64,000 nt of DNA, taken from Gammaproteobacteria bacterium (GTDB lineage Bacteria > Pseudomonadota > Gammaproteobacteria > Pseudomonadales > JAUIET01). Position 1 is the first letter of the stretch. Every line of letters starts with the position of its first letter. Below are positions 44,708 to 54,420 of the stretch, in pieces. Both the position numbers and the translations under genes were made by a program. The notes under the pieces were generated by a model that was not told the origin of the DNA, did no database searches, and was given only the letters and a program-made list of their open reading frames with translations. The stretch covers positions 62,001 through 126,000 of the forward strand of contig JAUIET010000014.1 in assembly GCA_030429735.1 (NCBI GenBank), in the 5' to 3' direction.

Positions 44708-47620
44708 TTACTGCGGGTGTGAAGATTCGACTGGGTAAGCGCCAACCCTGAACACCGGTTGAGCGAGCAAGCTGGACCGCTGCAGCGCTTGCTGCTCTAC
44801 CTCCAGATCGCCGCTCGCTCTCGCACCCGAATTGTAGACAAGCACGCCACCTTGCAATTCACCCTGCAAGTAGGCTTCCCAACTTGAATACTCCAGCTTG
44901 GCCACAGCCTTGCGCAAAGAAGCGCGGCGGTCAAAGCGCGGATAACCCAGGCTCAGATCGGACCAGTACCGACCGGCCAACTCGCTCAGGTTCCTGGGCG
45001 GTTCATCCAACTGGCCGAGCAGAGCCTGCTTCTGCTGTTGAAAATTCTGCTCGGAACTGTCAGAGCCCAATGCAGCTTGCCGTTGCGCAATAAATGCCCG
45101 GGTAGATTGCAGAATATGGTCTACCGAGTGACCTGGCGATTGCACAATATATGCACTACCCGGCACGTCCAGCAGCGGCAGCGGTGTTGCAAACACCACA
45201 TAACCCAATTGCTGCTCTGTTCGAAGCTGCTGAAAGTAAGGTGCCTGCAGAATCTGGCCTGCCAAAGCGCTCAGCGCACGACTTTGCGCCGACTGATCGG
45301 GAAGCTGCCGATAAACCAATAATGCTGAATCGGGGTGTTCCAACTCCAGATCCAGTGTCAGCCATTGATCTGCCGGTGCTTGGATAACCTCACGTGGTTT
45401 CGCAGCGCACGATTCTTTCGCACAGGATAGCGCGGCAGATAACACCGAGCTGTACCGCTTTGCGTCTTGACGACTGGTGTTACCAATCACTAAACCGCGC
45501 AAGCGACTGTTACCCAAGTAATTCCTAGCGTATTTTTTGAGTTCAGCAGCAGTCACCGTGGGTAATGCGGCCGCCATCTGCTCAGGTGTCCACACATTGT
45601 TGACCAGGCGCTCATTCAATGCGCCGAACAGTTGCTGGTAGGGCACTCGCTTTTTTTCATTGCCCCAGCGGCGAAGCAACTCGACATGTATATTGCGCAA
45701 CCGCTGTTCATCAACATTGTCAAACTTGAGCGCTTTGGCGATTCTCGTTAACAGCAGTGCCTGCTTGTCATTGAAACCGCCAACACTGACCACCAGACCC
45801 TGCATTTGCCGGCGAACCTGAAAATTAATGCCTGCCAGATAGGCTGGGTAGCTGTATTCATTCAATGCGTCAGACAATACGCTGGTCAATAGCTGCGACA
45901 TTGCTGCCGAGCGGACATCTTTAGATACCTCAGCGCTCTCCAGAAGAAAATACGCCTGCGATTTGGGTGTTCCAAACTCTGTATTTTGTGCCCACCAAAG
46001 CTCGGTGTTACCGCTCGACTCGATCAGTTCAGGTTGATCAACGCTCTCGCCCTCGCGCATGGAAAAATCAGTGGCAATAAATGGATTCGGGGCAGGCAAA
46101 CCCAAGCCCTCGAAGGCGGCCGGGCGCCGCCAGCGCTGCAGAGTGTCATTCGTTAACTGGCGCACACCGTAGTCGGTGCTGTACCAACGGCTTACCTGAT
46201 CAGTGTCCAATGAAGGCGCCATAACTGTCACCAGGGCATTGTCTGGACGCAGGTGATCGAGTATTTGTTTAATCAAACGCGGTTTGTAGCGAGTCAACAG
46301 ATAGTCGCCATTCAATACGTTTTTCGCGGGGTAACGCTGTAAATTGCTGGCCAGCCTGCTTGTGTAAGACATCACCGGCCCTTCTTCTTGAAACCGGAAC
46401 GCCGTTTCAAGAAGACCTTTTTGCTCTTTGTAACGCCACCGTTCGATGCCATCTTCGCGAATGCTCTGCAACAGCGCAAACAAGGCCTCCACTATTTCGG
46501 TCTGATTCTGCAGGCCGCTCTTTGTCAGACCAATCGTAACGTTGAAGGTGGCACCCCCTGGATATTCAAGGCCCGCACCTGCGCTCAATGATTCCGCCCA
46601 GCCTCGCGCCTTTAGCAAGGACAACAAACTGCCCTTACCCTCATGCCCAACAATATTGCCAATGTATTGATCAGGTTTGGATTTATAGTGCTTATCAATC
46701 GGTGGAATTGGAAAAGTAACACTTAAACTGCGTGTTTCTTTCTCTGGAATCACATTCACCTGGGCAGGCAGAGCATTATCGGCAAACAACGGTGTATGTA
46801 TTGATGCTTGCTTTGCTGCACGACCCGGTACTGCGGAAAATCGACTATCAACCCATGCCTTGAGTTGATCCACGGGCTCGGCGCCAAGTACTACCAATGC
46901 CATTTTATCTGCTGAATAGTGTTGTTCATAAAAAACCAGAAGGGCCTCGCGCAGCTGACGAAACGCGTCACTGTCTTTTTTCATGTCTGCGTCGCCGGTC
47001 GCGCCATTAAGCAAGGTATCGACGTTACCAACAGCGAGCTTGCTGAACGGGTGCTGCGGATTGATGACCTCCTTGAATACGTCCAAAGACCGACGTGAAT
47101 CCTCCTTCAGCTTGCTGCGATACTCAGACTCCACCGCATTGATTTCGCGCTGTACATACTCAGCGTTAAACAGCGGTGCAACAAAAAACTGCGCAAACCG
47201 GTCCAGCGCGCCCTCCAACTGGGCCGCATCAATGTCGAAAAAATAATTGGTGTTGCGAAAGCTTGTGTAGGCGTTATGACCGCCGCCATGGCTGTTTATG
47301 AAATCCTGATATTCACCAGGATCGGGGTATTTTTCAGTTCCAAGAAACAGCATGTGCTCGAGAAAATGTGCCAAGCCCTGGCGGCTCTGGGGGTCGGCGC
47401 CGCTGCCGACATCAACGTCCAACGAAGCGGCCGCCTTGACCGTGTCTGGGTCTGAAACCAGCAACACCTGTAAGCCATTGTCCAGAGAGTAGGAAAAATA
47501 GCTGCGATCATCGCTCGGGCTTTTTGCCGGCGTCAAAGCAATCGCATTGGCACAGACGATACCTGCCAATAGAAGACAGGCAAATCTAGGGAAGCTCTGA
47601 AAAATAATCAGTGTTTTCAC
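44708..47620 (-). CDS. Periplasmic M16 zinc metallopeptidase (pitrilysin/PtrA-like)
   Basis: A 970-residue M16A peptidase. A signal peptide covers about residues 1-28. The inverted zinc motif HFLEH has His85, Glu88 and His89, and Glu166 in AVESEYRSK is the third ligand. Further domains match protease III length (E. coli 962). These enzymes degrade small polypeptides in the periplasm. It overlaps the upstream AI-2E-type permease gene by four bases (ATGA) and is followed by the receiver-TM-OmpA-like gene after 16 bases, so the three are probably one transcript. The coding sequence holds a perfect 12-base-pair hairpin at 46383-46415. Confidence 0.93.
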   Translation of the reverse strand: MKTLIIFQSFPRFACLLLAGIVCANAIALTPAKSPSDDRSYFSYSLDNGLQVLLVSDPDTVKAAASLDVDVGSGADPQSRQGLAHFLEHMLFLGTEKYPDPGEYQDFINSHGGGHNAYTSFRNTNYFFDIDAAQLEGALDRFAQFFVAPLFNAEYVQREINAVESEYRSKLKEDSRRSLDVFKEVINPQHPFSKLAVGNVDTLLNGATGDADMKKDSDAFRQLREALLVFYEQHYSADKMALVVLGAEPVDQLKAWVDSRFSAVPGRAAKQASIHTPLFADNALPAQVNVIPEKETRSLSVTFPIPPIDKHYKSKPDQYIGNIVGHEGKGSLLSLLKARGWAESLSAGAGLEYPGGATFNVTIGLTKSGLQNQTEIVEALFALLQSIREDGIERWRYKEQKGLLETAFRFQEEGPVMSYTSRLASNLQRYPAKNVLNGDYLLTRYKPRLIKQILDHLRPDNALVTVMAPSLDTDQVSRWYSTDYGVRQLTNDTLQRWRRPAAFEGLGLPAPNPFIATDFSMREGESVDQPELIESSGNTELWWAQNTEFGTPKSQAYFLLESAEVSKDVRSAAMSQLLTSVLSDALNEYSYPAYLAGINFQVRRQMQGLVVSVGGFNDKQALLLTRIAKALKFDNVDEQRLRNIHVELLRRWGNEKKRVPYQQLFGALNERLVNNVWTPEQMAAALPTVTAAELKKYARNYLGNSRLRGLVIGNTSRQDAKRYSSVLSAALSCAKESCAAKPREVIQAPADQWLTLDLELEHPDSALLVYRQLPDQSAQSRALSALAGQILQAPYFQQLRTEQQLGYVVFATPLPLLDVPGSAYIVQSPGHSVDHILQSTRAFIAQRQAALGSDSSEQNFQQQKQALLGQLDEPPRNLSELAGRYWSDLSLGYPRFDRRASLRKAVAKLEYSSWEAYLQGELQGGVLVYNSGARASGDLEVEQQALQRSSLLAQPVFRVGAYPVESSHPQ
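46383..46415. repeat. Perfect 12-bp inverted repeat inside the M16 peptidase gene
   Basis: TCTTCTTGAAAC (46383-46394) and GTTTCAAGAAGA (46404-46415) are fully complementary with a 9-base loop. It is mid-gene, at the junction of the N- and C-terminal halves, and may form a stable mRNA stem. Confidence 0.6.
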
Positions 47621-48708
47621 GATACTTCCTGACCCGCCTTCGCCGCAACCGGGCTACCCGCACGCCGGGTTGGCCACGCGTTGTAAACCGCCTTCACCAG
47701 CGTTGCCAACGGGATCGCAAAAAAGACGCCCCAGATACCCCACAACCCGCCAAAAGTAATCACTGCAATCATGATGACGATGGGGCTCAGGTTAACCGCC
47801 TCTGAAAACAGCAACGGTACGAGCACATTGCCATCCAGGGCTTGAATAATGATGTATACAATCATGGTATAGACGAACTGCGACTCGGTACCCCATTGAA
47901 AGTACGCGATCAGGGCTACAGGTATTGTGACAACAGTAGCACCGATGTAAGGCACAACCACTGACAAACCAACCAAAATCGCCAGCAGCGCCGCATACTG
48001 CAACCCCAGGGCAACAAACGCTACATAGGTCACTGCACCCACAACCACTATCTCAACGACTTTGCCACGAATGTAATTGGCGATCTGCACGTTCATTTCT
48101 TTCCACACGGTGGTCATCAGTGGGCGTTCGGTAGGCAGCATACCGGCAAGCGTTCGAAAGAACTGGCCTTCATCCGCCAGCACAAAAAAAGCGAGAATCG
48201 GCACAAGTATCAAGTACAACATTAGGCTCAAGATGTTGGGAATTGTCGACAATGACAAGGACACCACCCACTGACCCAGCTCACCAGCGCGAGCGCTTGC
48301 CAGTGCGATGATTTCCTGAACCTGGGTTTCGCTGAAAAAGGCCGGGTATTGCTCAGGCAGCAGCATCAACAATTCCTGCCCTTTGGTCAGCATCTTGGGT
48401 AATTCACCAAACAGAATTTTCAGCTGCCCCCAGGCAAGAGGTAACACCACCAGCAGGGTTGCCAGCGCTGCCCCCATAAAAAATAAGATGGTAATCACCA
48501 GGGCAACAGGTCTCGGTACCTTCCATCGCGTTAGCCGCGAGATCATCCCCTGTAACAGAAACGCCAGTATCAAGCCGGCGATCACGGGGCCAACCACATC
48601 GCCCATGGTCAATACAACGGTAAAACCGACAATCAGCAACAGCAGCAGAATTAAGGCTTCTTCGTCGGCGAAATAATCGTCAATCCATTTTTTAAATATA
48701 TCGAGCAT
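47617..48708 (-). CDS. AI-2E-family transporter / PerM-like permease
   Basis: A 363-residue inner-membrane protein with about eight hydrophobic segments. The family pattern is visible: an N-terminal hairpin (LILLLLLIVGFTVVLTMG), a central soluble segment, then PTERPLMTTVWKEMNVQIANY and the C-terminal GLSVVVPYIGATV and FGGLWGIWGVFFAIPLATL. Members are permeases of varied or unknown substrate. The name comes from TqsA, and no quorum-sensing role should be assumed. It follows the TusA-like gene with no gap and overlaps the M16 peptidase start. Confidence 0.9.
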   Translation of the reverse strand: MLDIFKKWIDDYFADEEALILLLLLIVGFTVVLTMGDVVGPVIAGLILAFLLQGMISRLTRWKVPRPVALVITILFFMGAALATLLVVLPLAWGQLKILFGELPKMLTKGQELLMLLPEQYPAFFSETQVQEIIALASARAGELGQWVVSLSLSTIPNILSLMLYLILVPILAFFVLADEGQFFRTLAGMLPTERPLMTTVWKEMNVQIANYIRGKVVEIVVVGAVTYVAFVALGLQYAALLAILVGLSVVVPYIGATVVTIPVALIAYFQWGTESQFVYTMIVYIIIQALDGNVLVPLLFSEAVNLSPIVIMIAVITFGGLWGIWGVFFAIPLATLVKAVYNAWPTRRAGSPVAAKAGQEVS

Positions 48709-48960
48709 CTATGCTATTGCCCCAGATTTCATCAGAACAAATTCGAAGCATCCATCGCTACGGCTGCTATGCAACAGGGCGTGACCGCTTTGCTGCGCAA
48801 ACGTCGCAAAATCTCTCTCTGAACCGGCGTCAGTAGCCAATACACGAACGCGCTCACCGGCGCTAATCCGGTTTATGGCCTGCTTGGCTTTCAGCAACGG
48901 CATAGGGCAATCAAGGCCTCGGGCGTCAACTTCCACGGCAGTTTGAATTTGTTCAGTCAC
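48709..48960 (-). CDS. TusA-family sulfur-carrier protein
   Basis: An 83-residue protein. The signature is DARGLDCPMPLLKAKQAI with the sulfur-relay cysteine Cys18 in CPMP. It has the usual two-layer alpha/beta length of about 80. TusA relays sulfur for tRNA 2-thiouridine and other pathways. Paralogues serve sulfur oxidation or selenium metabolism, so the exact role is open. Pairing with an AI-2E-type permease and a periplasmic peptidase is a frequent gammaproteobacterial arrangement. Its upstream region to the divergent bepA gene (about 290 bases) shows no clear element. Confidence 0.9.
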   Translation of the reverse strand: MTEQIQTAVEVDARGLDCPMPLLKAKQAINRISAGERVRVLATDAGSERDFATFAQQSGHALLHSSRSDGCFEFVLMKSGAIA

Positions 48961-49252
48961 AAGCAGTCTTTCCAGGCCAATTCAACAGGTATTTGGCAAG
49001 CGTTTAAGTATACCCGCCATCCACTGCATTGCAGACTCGGGTGGGGGAATTAATTCACAAGCGAAGACTCTAAGTCAGTGAATCTGATAGGCAGCTTTTT
49101 TCTTTATGAAAAACATCAACTTAAACCAAGCTTTGATTAATGTCCTGCCCGGTGTGTCGCTGAAGAATTGCGAGCCATGCAACATGCCTGGCGAGGCGCG
49201 ATCTGCTGCCCGGTGTATGCCTTTGCGATTAAATGCTAAAGTCATAGCTGTG

Positions 49253-50725
49253 ATGCGAACGTGTTCAAAAATCAAGCAAAAAGCAGCGCAGTTAATCCTT
49301 GCGCTCGCGACGAGTATGGTCTTGTTAATGCCGGGTTCTGTGCTGCACGCCGCCAACAACAGCGACTTGCCAGATCTGGGCAATGCCGGCTCAAGCCTGA
49401 TATCCAGTGAAAAAGAATACGAGCTGGGTCAAGCGTGGTTAAGAAGCTTCAGAAGCCAGGTAAAAACGGTTTACGACCCACTGTTGGCCACTTATCTTGA
49501 AGACCTGATTTACCGTCTGGCGGAACACAGCGAACTGGATGATCGACGCCTGGAGCTGGTAATAGTCCAGAATAAAACGCTGAATGCATTCGCCGTGCCC
49601 GGCGGCATCATCGGCGTACATGACGGTCTGCTGTTGCATGCACGCTCCGAAGGTGAGCTCAGTGCTGTATTGGCACACGAACTGGCGCACTTGAGCCAGA
49701 AGCACTTTGCCCGCGGTGTGGAAGCACAGCGGCGCAACGCAATCCCCAATATGCTGGCTTTGCTGGGCAGCATGGTGATCGCCGCTACGGCTGGCGGCGA
49801 TGCCGGACTGGCGGCGCTGGCAACCACCCAAGCCGCTTCACTTCAGTCGCGATTGAATTTCAGTCGCCACAACGAACTTGAAGCTGATCGCCTCGGTATG
49901 CAAACACTTGCCCGCGCGGGCATGGACCCCAACGCAGTGCCTGCTATGTTTGAACGCATGCAACGGGCCTCGCGCTACTACCGAACCCCGCCCGAATTTC
50001 TGCTTACGCACCCGGTGAGTGAGACAAGAATATCGGATTCTAAGAATCGCGCCAGGGATTACCCGGTTAGCATTATTGTAGAAACCGATGACTACGATTT
50101 GATGCGCGCGAGAGTGCAGGCCAGATACGCACAAAATGCAGGTGACGCAATAAAACGATTCAAATCTGACTTAAAAAGTGACAGCGGAAATCGAACCGCC
50201 GCACGCTACGGCCTGGTACTTGCCTATACAGAAGCAGGCAAGCTCAACTCAGCACGCGCCGCGATAAAACCGCTGTTGATTCAGGACCCAAGGCGTATTG
50301 CGTATGTGTTGGCGCAAAGTGATATCGAACTGCGAGATGGCCGAACAGATAAATCGATCAGTTTGCTGGAGCAACATCTCGCCATCAACCCGGGCAATCA
50401 TCCGCTGACCATGCGTTACGCAGAAGCATTACTTAAACAAGGTCGCGCGCGCGAGTGCGAGCTGGTTCTATTAGACCACGTGGAGCTTCATCCACACGAC
50501 GAACACGTGTGGTATCTGCTGGCCGAAACACACGGTTTAGCAGGCAACATCGCCGGAGTACATCAGGCACGGGCCGAGTATTTTATTCTCAATGGCGTGT
50601 TCGACGAGGCTGAACGTCAGCTTAGCTACGCGCTAAAGCTGGTGCGTGGTGACTACCTGGCCACAGCCAAAATCAGTGAGCGCATGCGCAGCATTGAAAA
50701 GATGAAGGAAGCCATCAGCATTTAA
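49253..50725 (+). CDS. bepA: Periplasmic M48 metallopeptidase with TPR region, BepA-like
   Basis: A 490-residue protein from ATG 49253. That start gives a good signal peptide (LILALATSMVLLMPGSVLHA). The frame continues open to 49106, but the added 49 residues do not look like a coding N terminus. The zinc motif HELAHLSQKH is followed by NELEADRLGMQTLARAGMDP, which supplies the third ligand. The C-terminal half consists of tetratricopeptide-like helices. The order and length match BepA (YfgC, 487 residues), which degrades or assists misassembled LptD at the Bam complex. It converges on nadA. Confidence 0.92.
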   Translation: MRTCSKIKQKAAQLILALATSMVLLMPGSVLHAANNSDLPDLGNAGSSLISSEKEYELGQAWLRSFRSQVKTVYDPLLATYLEDLIYRLAEHSELDDRRLELVIVQNKTLNAFAVPGGIIGVHDGLLLHARSEGELSAVLAHELAHLSQKHFARGVEAQRRNAIPNMLALLGSMVIAATAGGDAGLAALATTQAASLQSRLNFSRHNELEADRLGMQTLARAGMDPNAVPAMFERMQRASRYYRTPPEFLLTHPVSETRISDSKNRARDYPVSIIVETDDYDLMRARVQARYAQNAGDAIKRFKSDLKSDSGNRTAARYGLVLAYTEAGKLNSARAAIKPLLIQDPRRIAYVLAQSDIELRDGRTDKSISLLEQHLAINPGNHPLTMRYAEALLKQGRARECELVLLDHVELHPHDEHVWYLLAETHGLAGNIAGVHQARAEYFILNGVFDEAERQLSYALKLVRGDYLATAKISERMRSIEKMKEAISI

Positions 50726-50753
50726 CACGCTGACGCCATGCGCCGCGACCTGA

Positions 50754-51848
50754 TTACGCGTTTCCAATCACCTGCTTTTTCAGGCCTTTGGCGAAATTGA
50801 GCATTCGCTCCAGAGGAATAACCGCGCGCTCTGCCAGCGCCGGGTCCACCAGCACCTCATTACTGCCTTCATCAAGGCTTTGCTCCAGGCGCTCCAGCAC
50901 ATTCATGGCCATCCAGGGACAATTTGCGCAACTCCTGCAGCTGGCACCACTACCCGCCGTAGGCGCGATGATGAACTCCTTATCCGGCATTTGCTGTTGC
51001 AGCTTGTAGAAAATACCCTGGTCTGTAGCAACAATAAACTGCTGATTCGGCAGGTCCCGCGCCGCGTTAATAATCTGCGTGGTTGAGCCAACCCGGTCTG
51101 CGATCGCCAACACCGATTGAGGGGATTCAGGATGAGCGAGAACCGCTGCCTCGGGATATACCTTGCGAAGATCCTGAATGCCTTTCGCTTTAAATTCCTC
51201 GTGCACGATGCACGCGCCGTCCCAGGCAATCAAGTCGGCACCGCTTTCGCGCTTAACGTAGCTGCCCAGGTGCTTATCCGGTGCCCACAGGATTTTTTCG
51301 CCCCGGGAATGAAGGTGTTCCGCAACATCCAGCGCAATACTCGAGGTTACCACCCAGTCAGACAGCGCTTTTACGGCCGCCGACGTATTGGCATACACCA
51401 CTACAGTTCGATCGTCGTGCTCCTTGCAGAATGCCTCGAACTCATCGGCGGGACAACCGACATCCAGAGAACACGTGGCCTCCAGAGTAGGCATCAGCAC
51501 ACGCTTTTCCGGGTTAAGAATTTTGGCGGTTTCACCCATGAATTTTACGCCTGCAACCACCAGTGTATCCGCACTATGGTCGTTACCGAATCTGGCCATT
51601 TCCAGCGAATCAGAAACGCAGCCACCGGTCTCCTCAGCCAGCGCCTGAATCTCGGGGTCTGTGTAGTAGTGTGCTACCAGAACCGCGTTTTCACGCATAA
51701 GCAATTGCTTGATAGATTGCCTATGCGCCTCAAGCTCGCCAGCTTCCATTGCCGCCGGCTGATCAATACCATCCAGGTAGCGTTTCACCACCTCCTGGTC
51801 TGCTGCGTAGCTTTGTTGTTGCTCGTCGAGGTTCGCCTCTGTGGCCAT
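50754..51848 (-). CDS. nadA: Quinolinate synthase A
   Basis: A 364-residue NadA. The three [4Fe-4S] cysteines lie in [20 protein letters not shown] and SCANCPWM. The substrate residues are in [16 protein letters not shown], and [15 protein letters not shown] is typical. It condenses iminoaspartate with dihydroxyacetone phosphate to quinolinate in NAD synthesis. ATG 51848 is chosen: AGAGGC lies upstream, and a longer frame to 51971 has a non-homologous N terminus and overlaps dacB. nadB and nadC are not in the window. Confidence 0.96.
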   Translation of the reverse strand: MATEANLDEQQQSYAADQEVVKRYLDGIDQPAAMEAGELEAHRQSIKQLLMRENAVLVAHYYTDPEIQALAEETGGCVSDSLEMARFGNDHSADTLVVAGVKFMGETAKILNPEKRVLMPTLEATCSLDVGCPADEFEAFCKEHDDRTVVVYANTSAAVKALSDWVVTSSIALDVAEHLHSRGEKILWAPDKHLGSYVKRESGADLIAWDGACIVHEEFKAKGIQDLRKVYPEAAVLAHPESPQSVLAIADRVGSTTQIINAARDLPNQQFIVATDQGIFYKLQQQMPDKEFIIAPTAGSGASCRSCANCPWMAMNVLERLEQSLDEGSNEVLVDPALAERAVIPLERMLNFAKGLKKQVIGNA

Positions 51849-52026
51849 CGCTGCCTCTACCTGTCCAGATTCAATTACTGCATTTGTGGCGAGATAATAC
51901 CACATCAACATGATGTCATTTATGGCCAGAGCAGGGCGTAATTTCTTCATAGTCGCTGCCGTGGCGCGCACTACACGGCTGTTGTACTGTCACGCCTCCC
52001 GTTGTAGCGCCGAGTTCCAAAGGTTC

Positions 52027-53460
52027 ATGATCAGGTTTTGCAGTTGTTTACTATTGCTGGTCGCAACCGTTGCTATGCCTTTGCAATCGCTACTGGCCAA
52101 CAGCCAGACCACAACACTGCCGCCAACAATTCAATCTGTTCTAAAGCGTTTCAAGCTGGATGGCTCGGGTCTAAGTATTGTTGTTCAGGCCGTTGATAGC
52201 GACAAAGCAATATTGAGTTTTAACGAGCACCAGCCGCGCAACCCTGCCTCTGCCATCAAACTCTTTACCAGCTATGCCGCCCTGGAAATGCTGGGACCGG
52301 CCTATCAATGGGCCACAGAGCTGTACGCTGATGGTGAACTAAAAGACGGCGTACTGGATGGCGATTTGTGGATTAAGGGTAGCGGTGACCCCTATCTACC
52401 GATAGAACGCATGTGGCTTCTGATTCACAGGCTGGAGACTGCCGGCCTGCGCACGATCAACGGCGACCTGTTTATTGATCAAAGCCTGTTTGAACACATC
52501 ACCGAGGACCCTGGCGCATTTGACCGACAGCCACTGCGCGCGTACAACGTAGTGCCAGCCGCCCTGGTGAGCAACTTTAATGTGTCCACCTTCTTGTTTC
52601 GACCGGCCGCCTCCGGGCGCCGCGTAGACGTTCAGATAGTCCCCGATCTGGCGGGGCTGAGAGTGATCAATAACTTGCGCACTGTGGACAGATCGTGCCG
52701 AGGGTACAACCGGGGAATCGCAATCAATGTCGACGATCAAGGCCAGGTTATTCTTGACGGTCAATTTCCGGCCCGCTGTAAAATTTACGGCATGTCGCGC
52801 AGTGTGATGCCGCACAACGTCTACACAGCGCGCCTGTTTCGCAAATTATGGCTGGAATCGGGCGGGCAATGGACCGGGCGTCTTCGAACAGGCGCCAAGG
52901 ACTTTGAGCAAGACCCCTTGTTAACTTTTGACTCGGTGTTTCTCTCTCAAGCCGTTCGCTCCATCAACAAGTACAGCAATAACGTGATGACCCGCATGTT
53001 GTTCCTGACCCTTGGATTGGAAAAGTTCGGCGCCCCGGCGACCGCTGCTAAGGCGCGGTTGGCAATAGAGCAATGGCTACCGGATAAGGGTGTGCCATTG
53101 AGAGGCCTGATGATTGACAACGGCGCAGGCAGTTCGCGCCAAACACGCGCTACAGCCCACCAGTTTAGCAAGCTACTGTCAGCGGCCTGGCAAAGCCCTT
53201 ATATGCCGGAACTGCTGGCCTCAATGGCCATAAGCGGTGAAGATGGCACCTTCTCAAGACGTCATGTAGTAGGGCCACTGAAAGGCAGAGCCCACCTGAA
53301 AACCGGTCGCCTTGATCATGCCGTCGCCATGGCAGGGGTTGTTCAATCAGCGAGCAACAAGCGCTATATCGTTGTGAGCTTGCACAATGCTGAGGATGCG
53401 CACCGCGGTAGCGGCCATGCTATTCAGGATGCACTGCTGCGCTGGGTGCATTCGCGCTGA
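52027..53460 (+). CDS. dacB: D-alanyl-D-alanine carboxypeptidase/endopeptidase, PBP4 (DacB)
   Basis: A 477-residue class C low-molecular-mass penicillin-binding protein. A signal peptide covers about 1-25. The active-site SAIK has nucleophile Ser75 and Lys78. The second motif is SNN in NKYSNNVMTRML and the third is KTG in HLKTGRLD. The long insert between motifs one and two is typical of PBP4. It trims or opens peptidoglycan crosslinks in the periplasm. ATG 52027 has AAAGG upstream and begins the signal peptide directly; the frame from 51910 lacks a signal at its start. Confidence 0.95.
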   Translation: MIRFCSCLLLLVATVAMPLQSLLANSQTTTLPPTIQSVLKRFKLDGSGLSIVVQAVDSDKAILSFNEHQPRNPASAIKLFTSYAALEMLGPAYQWATELYADGELKDGVLDGDLWIKGSGDPYLPIERMWLLIHRLETAGLRTINGDLFIDQSLFEHITEDPGAFDRQPLRAYNVVPAALVSNFNVSTFLFRPAASGRRVDVQIVPDLAGLRVINNLRTVDRSCRGYNRGIAINVDDQGQVILDGQFPARCKIYGMSRSVMPHNVYTARLFRKLWLESGGQWTGRLRTGAKDFEQDPLLTFDSVFLSQAVRSINKYSNNVMTRMLFLTLGLEKFGAPATAAKARLAIEQWLPDKGVPLRGLMIDNGAGSSRQTRATAHQFSKLLSAAWQSPYMPELLASMAISGEDGTFSRRHVVGPLKGRAHLKTGRLDHAVAMAGVVQSASNKRYIVVSLHNAEDAHRGSGHAIQDALLRWVHSR

Positions 53461-53628
53461 GCTCAGCAAAGGTAATAATCACCAAATACTTATCCAGCCA
53501 AACCACTACATATGGAGTGCTCTTTTTTTAAAACACCATATATTGTGTTTGCGCACTTCTCGAGTTATTGACCAGCCCCATGCGATCTAACAGAATTATC
53601 ATGCATCGAAGGCAAGATAAATATAAGC

Positions 53629-54375
53629 ATGCTGTACCCGAGCGACGCTGAAGCTGAACAGATCTTCCAGCGAAAAATAGAACTGCTCCGATCACAGACT
53701 GCAACCACCGCGGCTGGAAATGCACTGGCCACCGTGTTGGTTAGCGCTTTAATGTGGTCGTCTCTCCCGCACGCTGGCTTGGCTTTATGGTCTGCCACGG
53801 TCATCATCATAGTCAGCCTTAGACTGCGCGTGGTGTATCGCCACAACAATAAGAGTGCCTCAGAGCTGGCAAGCTGCTTTCGCTACTGCGCCCGAAGCGT
53901 TGCCGTAAACGGCGTTGCCTGGGGTGTGATGTTTGCATACCTGGCATACCATATCGAGCCACGCAATATGGTGTACCCTTTCATGGTGCTCGGTGCGATC
54001 ACCGCTGGCACCAGCCTTACCTATAATGTCTACTTCAATCCGTTTCGCTATTTTGCCCTGCCAGCCCTGCTCATGCCCTGCACCGTATTGCTGGTGTCAG
54101 GCAGCAGCGACAAGTTGTGGGTAGGTATGGCTTTGCTATGCTGGTTTATCCTGATGCACGCGATCGCTACGCAACTTAGCCGTTTTCTTGCCAAATCAGC
54201 GCGCTATGAAACAGAGAATATCGCGCTAATTCGTGACCTTGAGTATCAAAAAGAGCGAGGCGAACGCCTTAACGAAGAGCTTCAATTAAAATCTCAAATC
54301 ATTGAACGTCTGTCAGCCGACAGGCATAGCAAGGTATCCACCATCAAGCCAGACCAAACAGATAAGCGCGCTTAG
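53629..54375 (+). CDS. Membrane protein with C-terminal coiled coil (sensor-like, no output domain)
   Basis: A 248-residue protein with about six hydrophobic helices between residues 25 and 190 (for example NALATVLVSALMWSSL, WSATVIIIVSLRL, MVYPFMVLGAITAGTSL, LWVGMALLCWFILM). A short charged coiled coil follows (about 200-230), then a polar tail. The layout is that of the membrane sensor module found upstream of GGDEF or histidine-kinase domains, but the protein stops where the output domain would begin. No remnant of such a domain follows. The 168-base upstream gap has ATATGG/CCATAT arms flanking a T-rich stretch at about 53515-53550. Not recognised further. Confidence 0.7.
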   Translation: MLYPSDAEAEQIFQRKIELLRSQTATTAAGNALATVLVSALMWSSLPHAGLALWSATVIIIVSLRLRVVYRHNNKSASELASCFRYCARSVAVNGVAWGVMFAYLAYHIEPRNMVYPFMVLGAITAGTSLTYNVYFNPFRYFALPALLMPCTVLLVSGSSDKLWVGMALLCWFILMHAIATQLSRFLAKSARYETENIALIRDLEYQKERGERLNEELQLKSQIIERLSADRHSKVSTIKPDQTDKRA

Positions 54376-54420
54376 CGTCGATTTTGACGATCCGAGCAAC
54401 CCTTTCAGCAATTTAGCTCA

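Noticed and set aside
49106..49252. N-terminal extension of BepA by 49 residues
   Set aside because: The extension would bury the signal peptide and does not look like a coding N terminus, so ATG 49253 is preferred.
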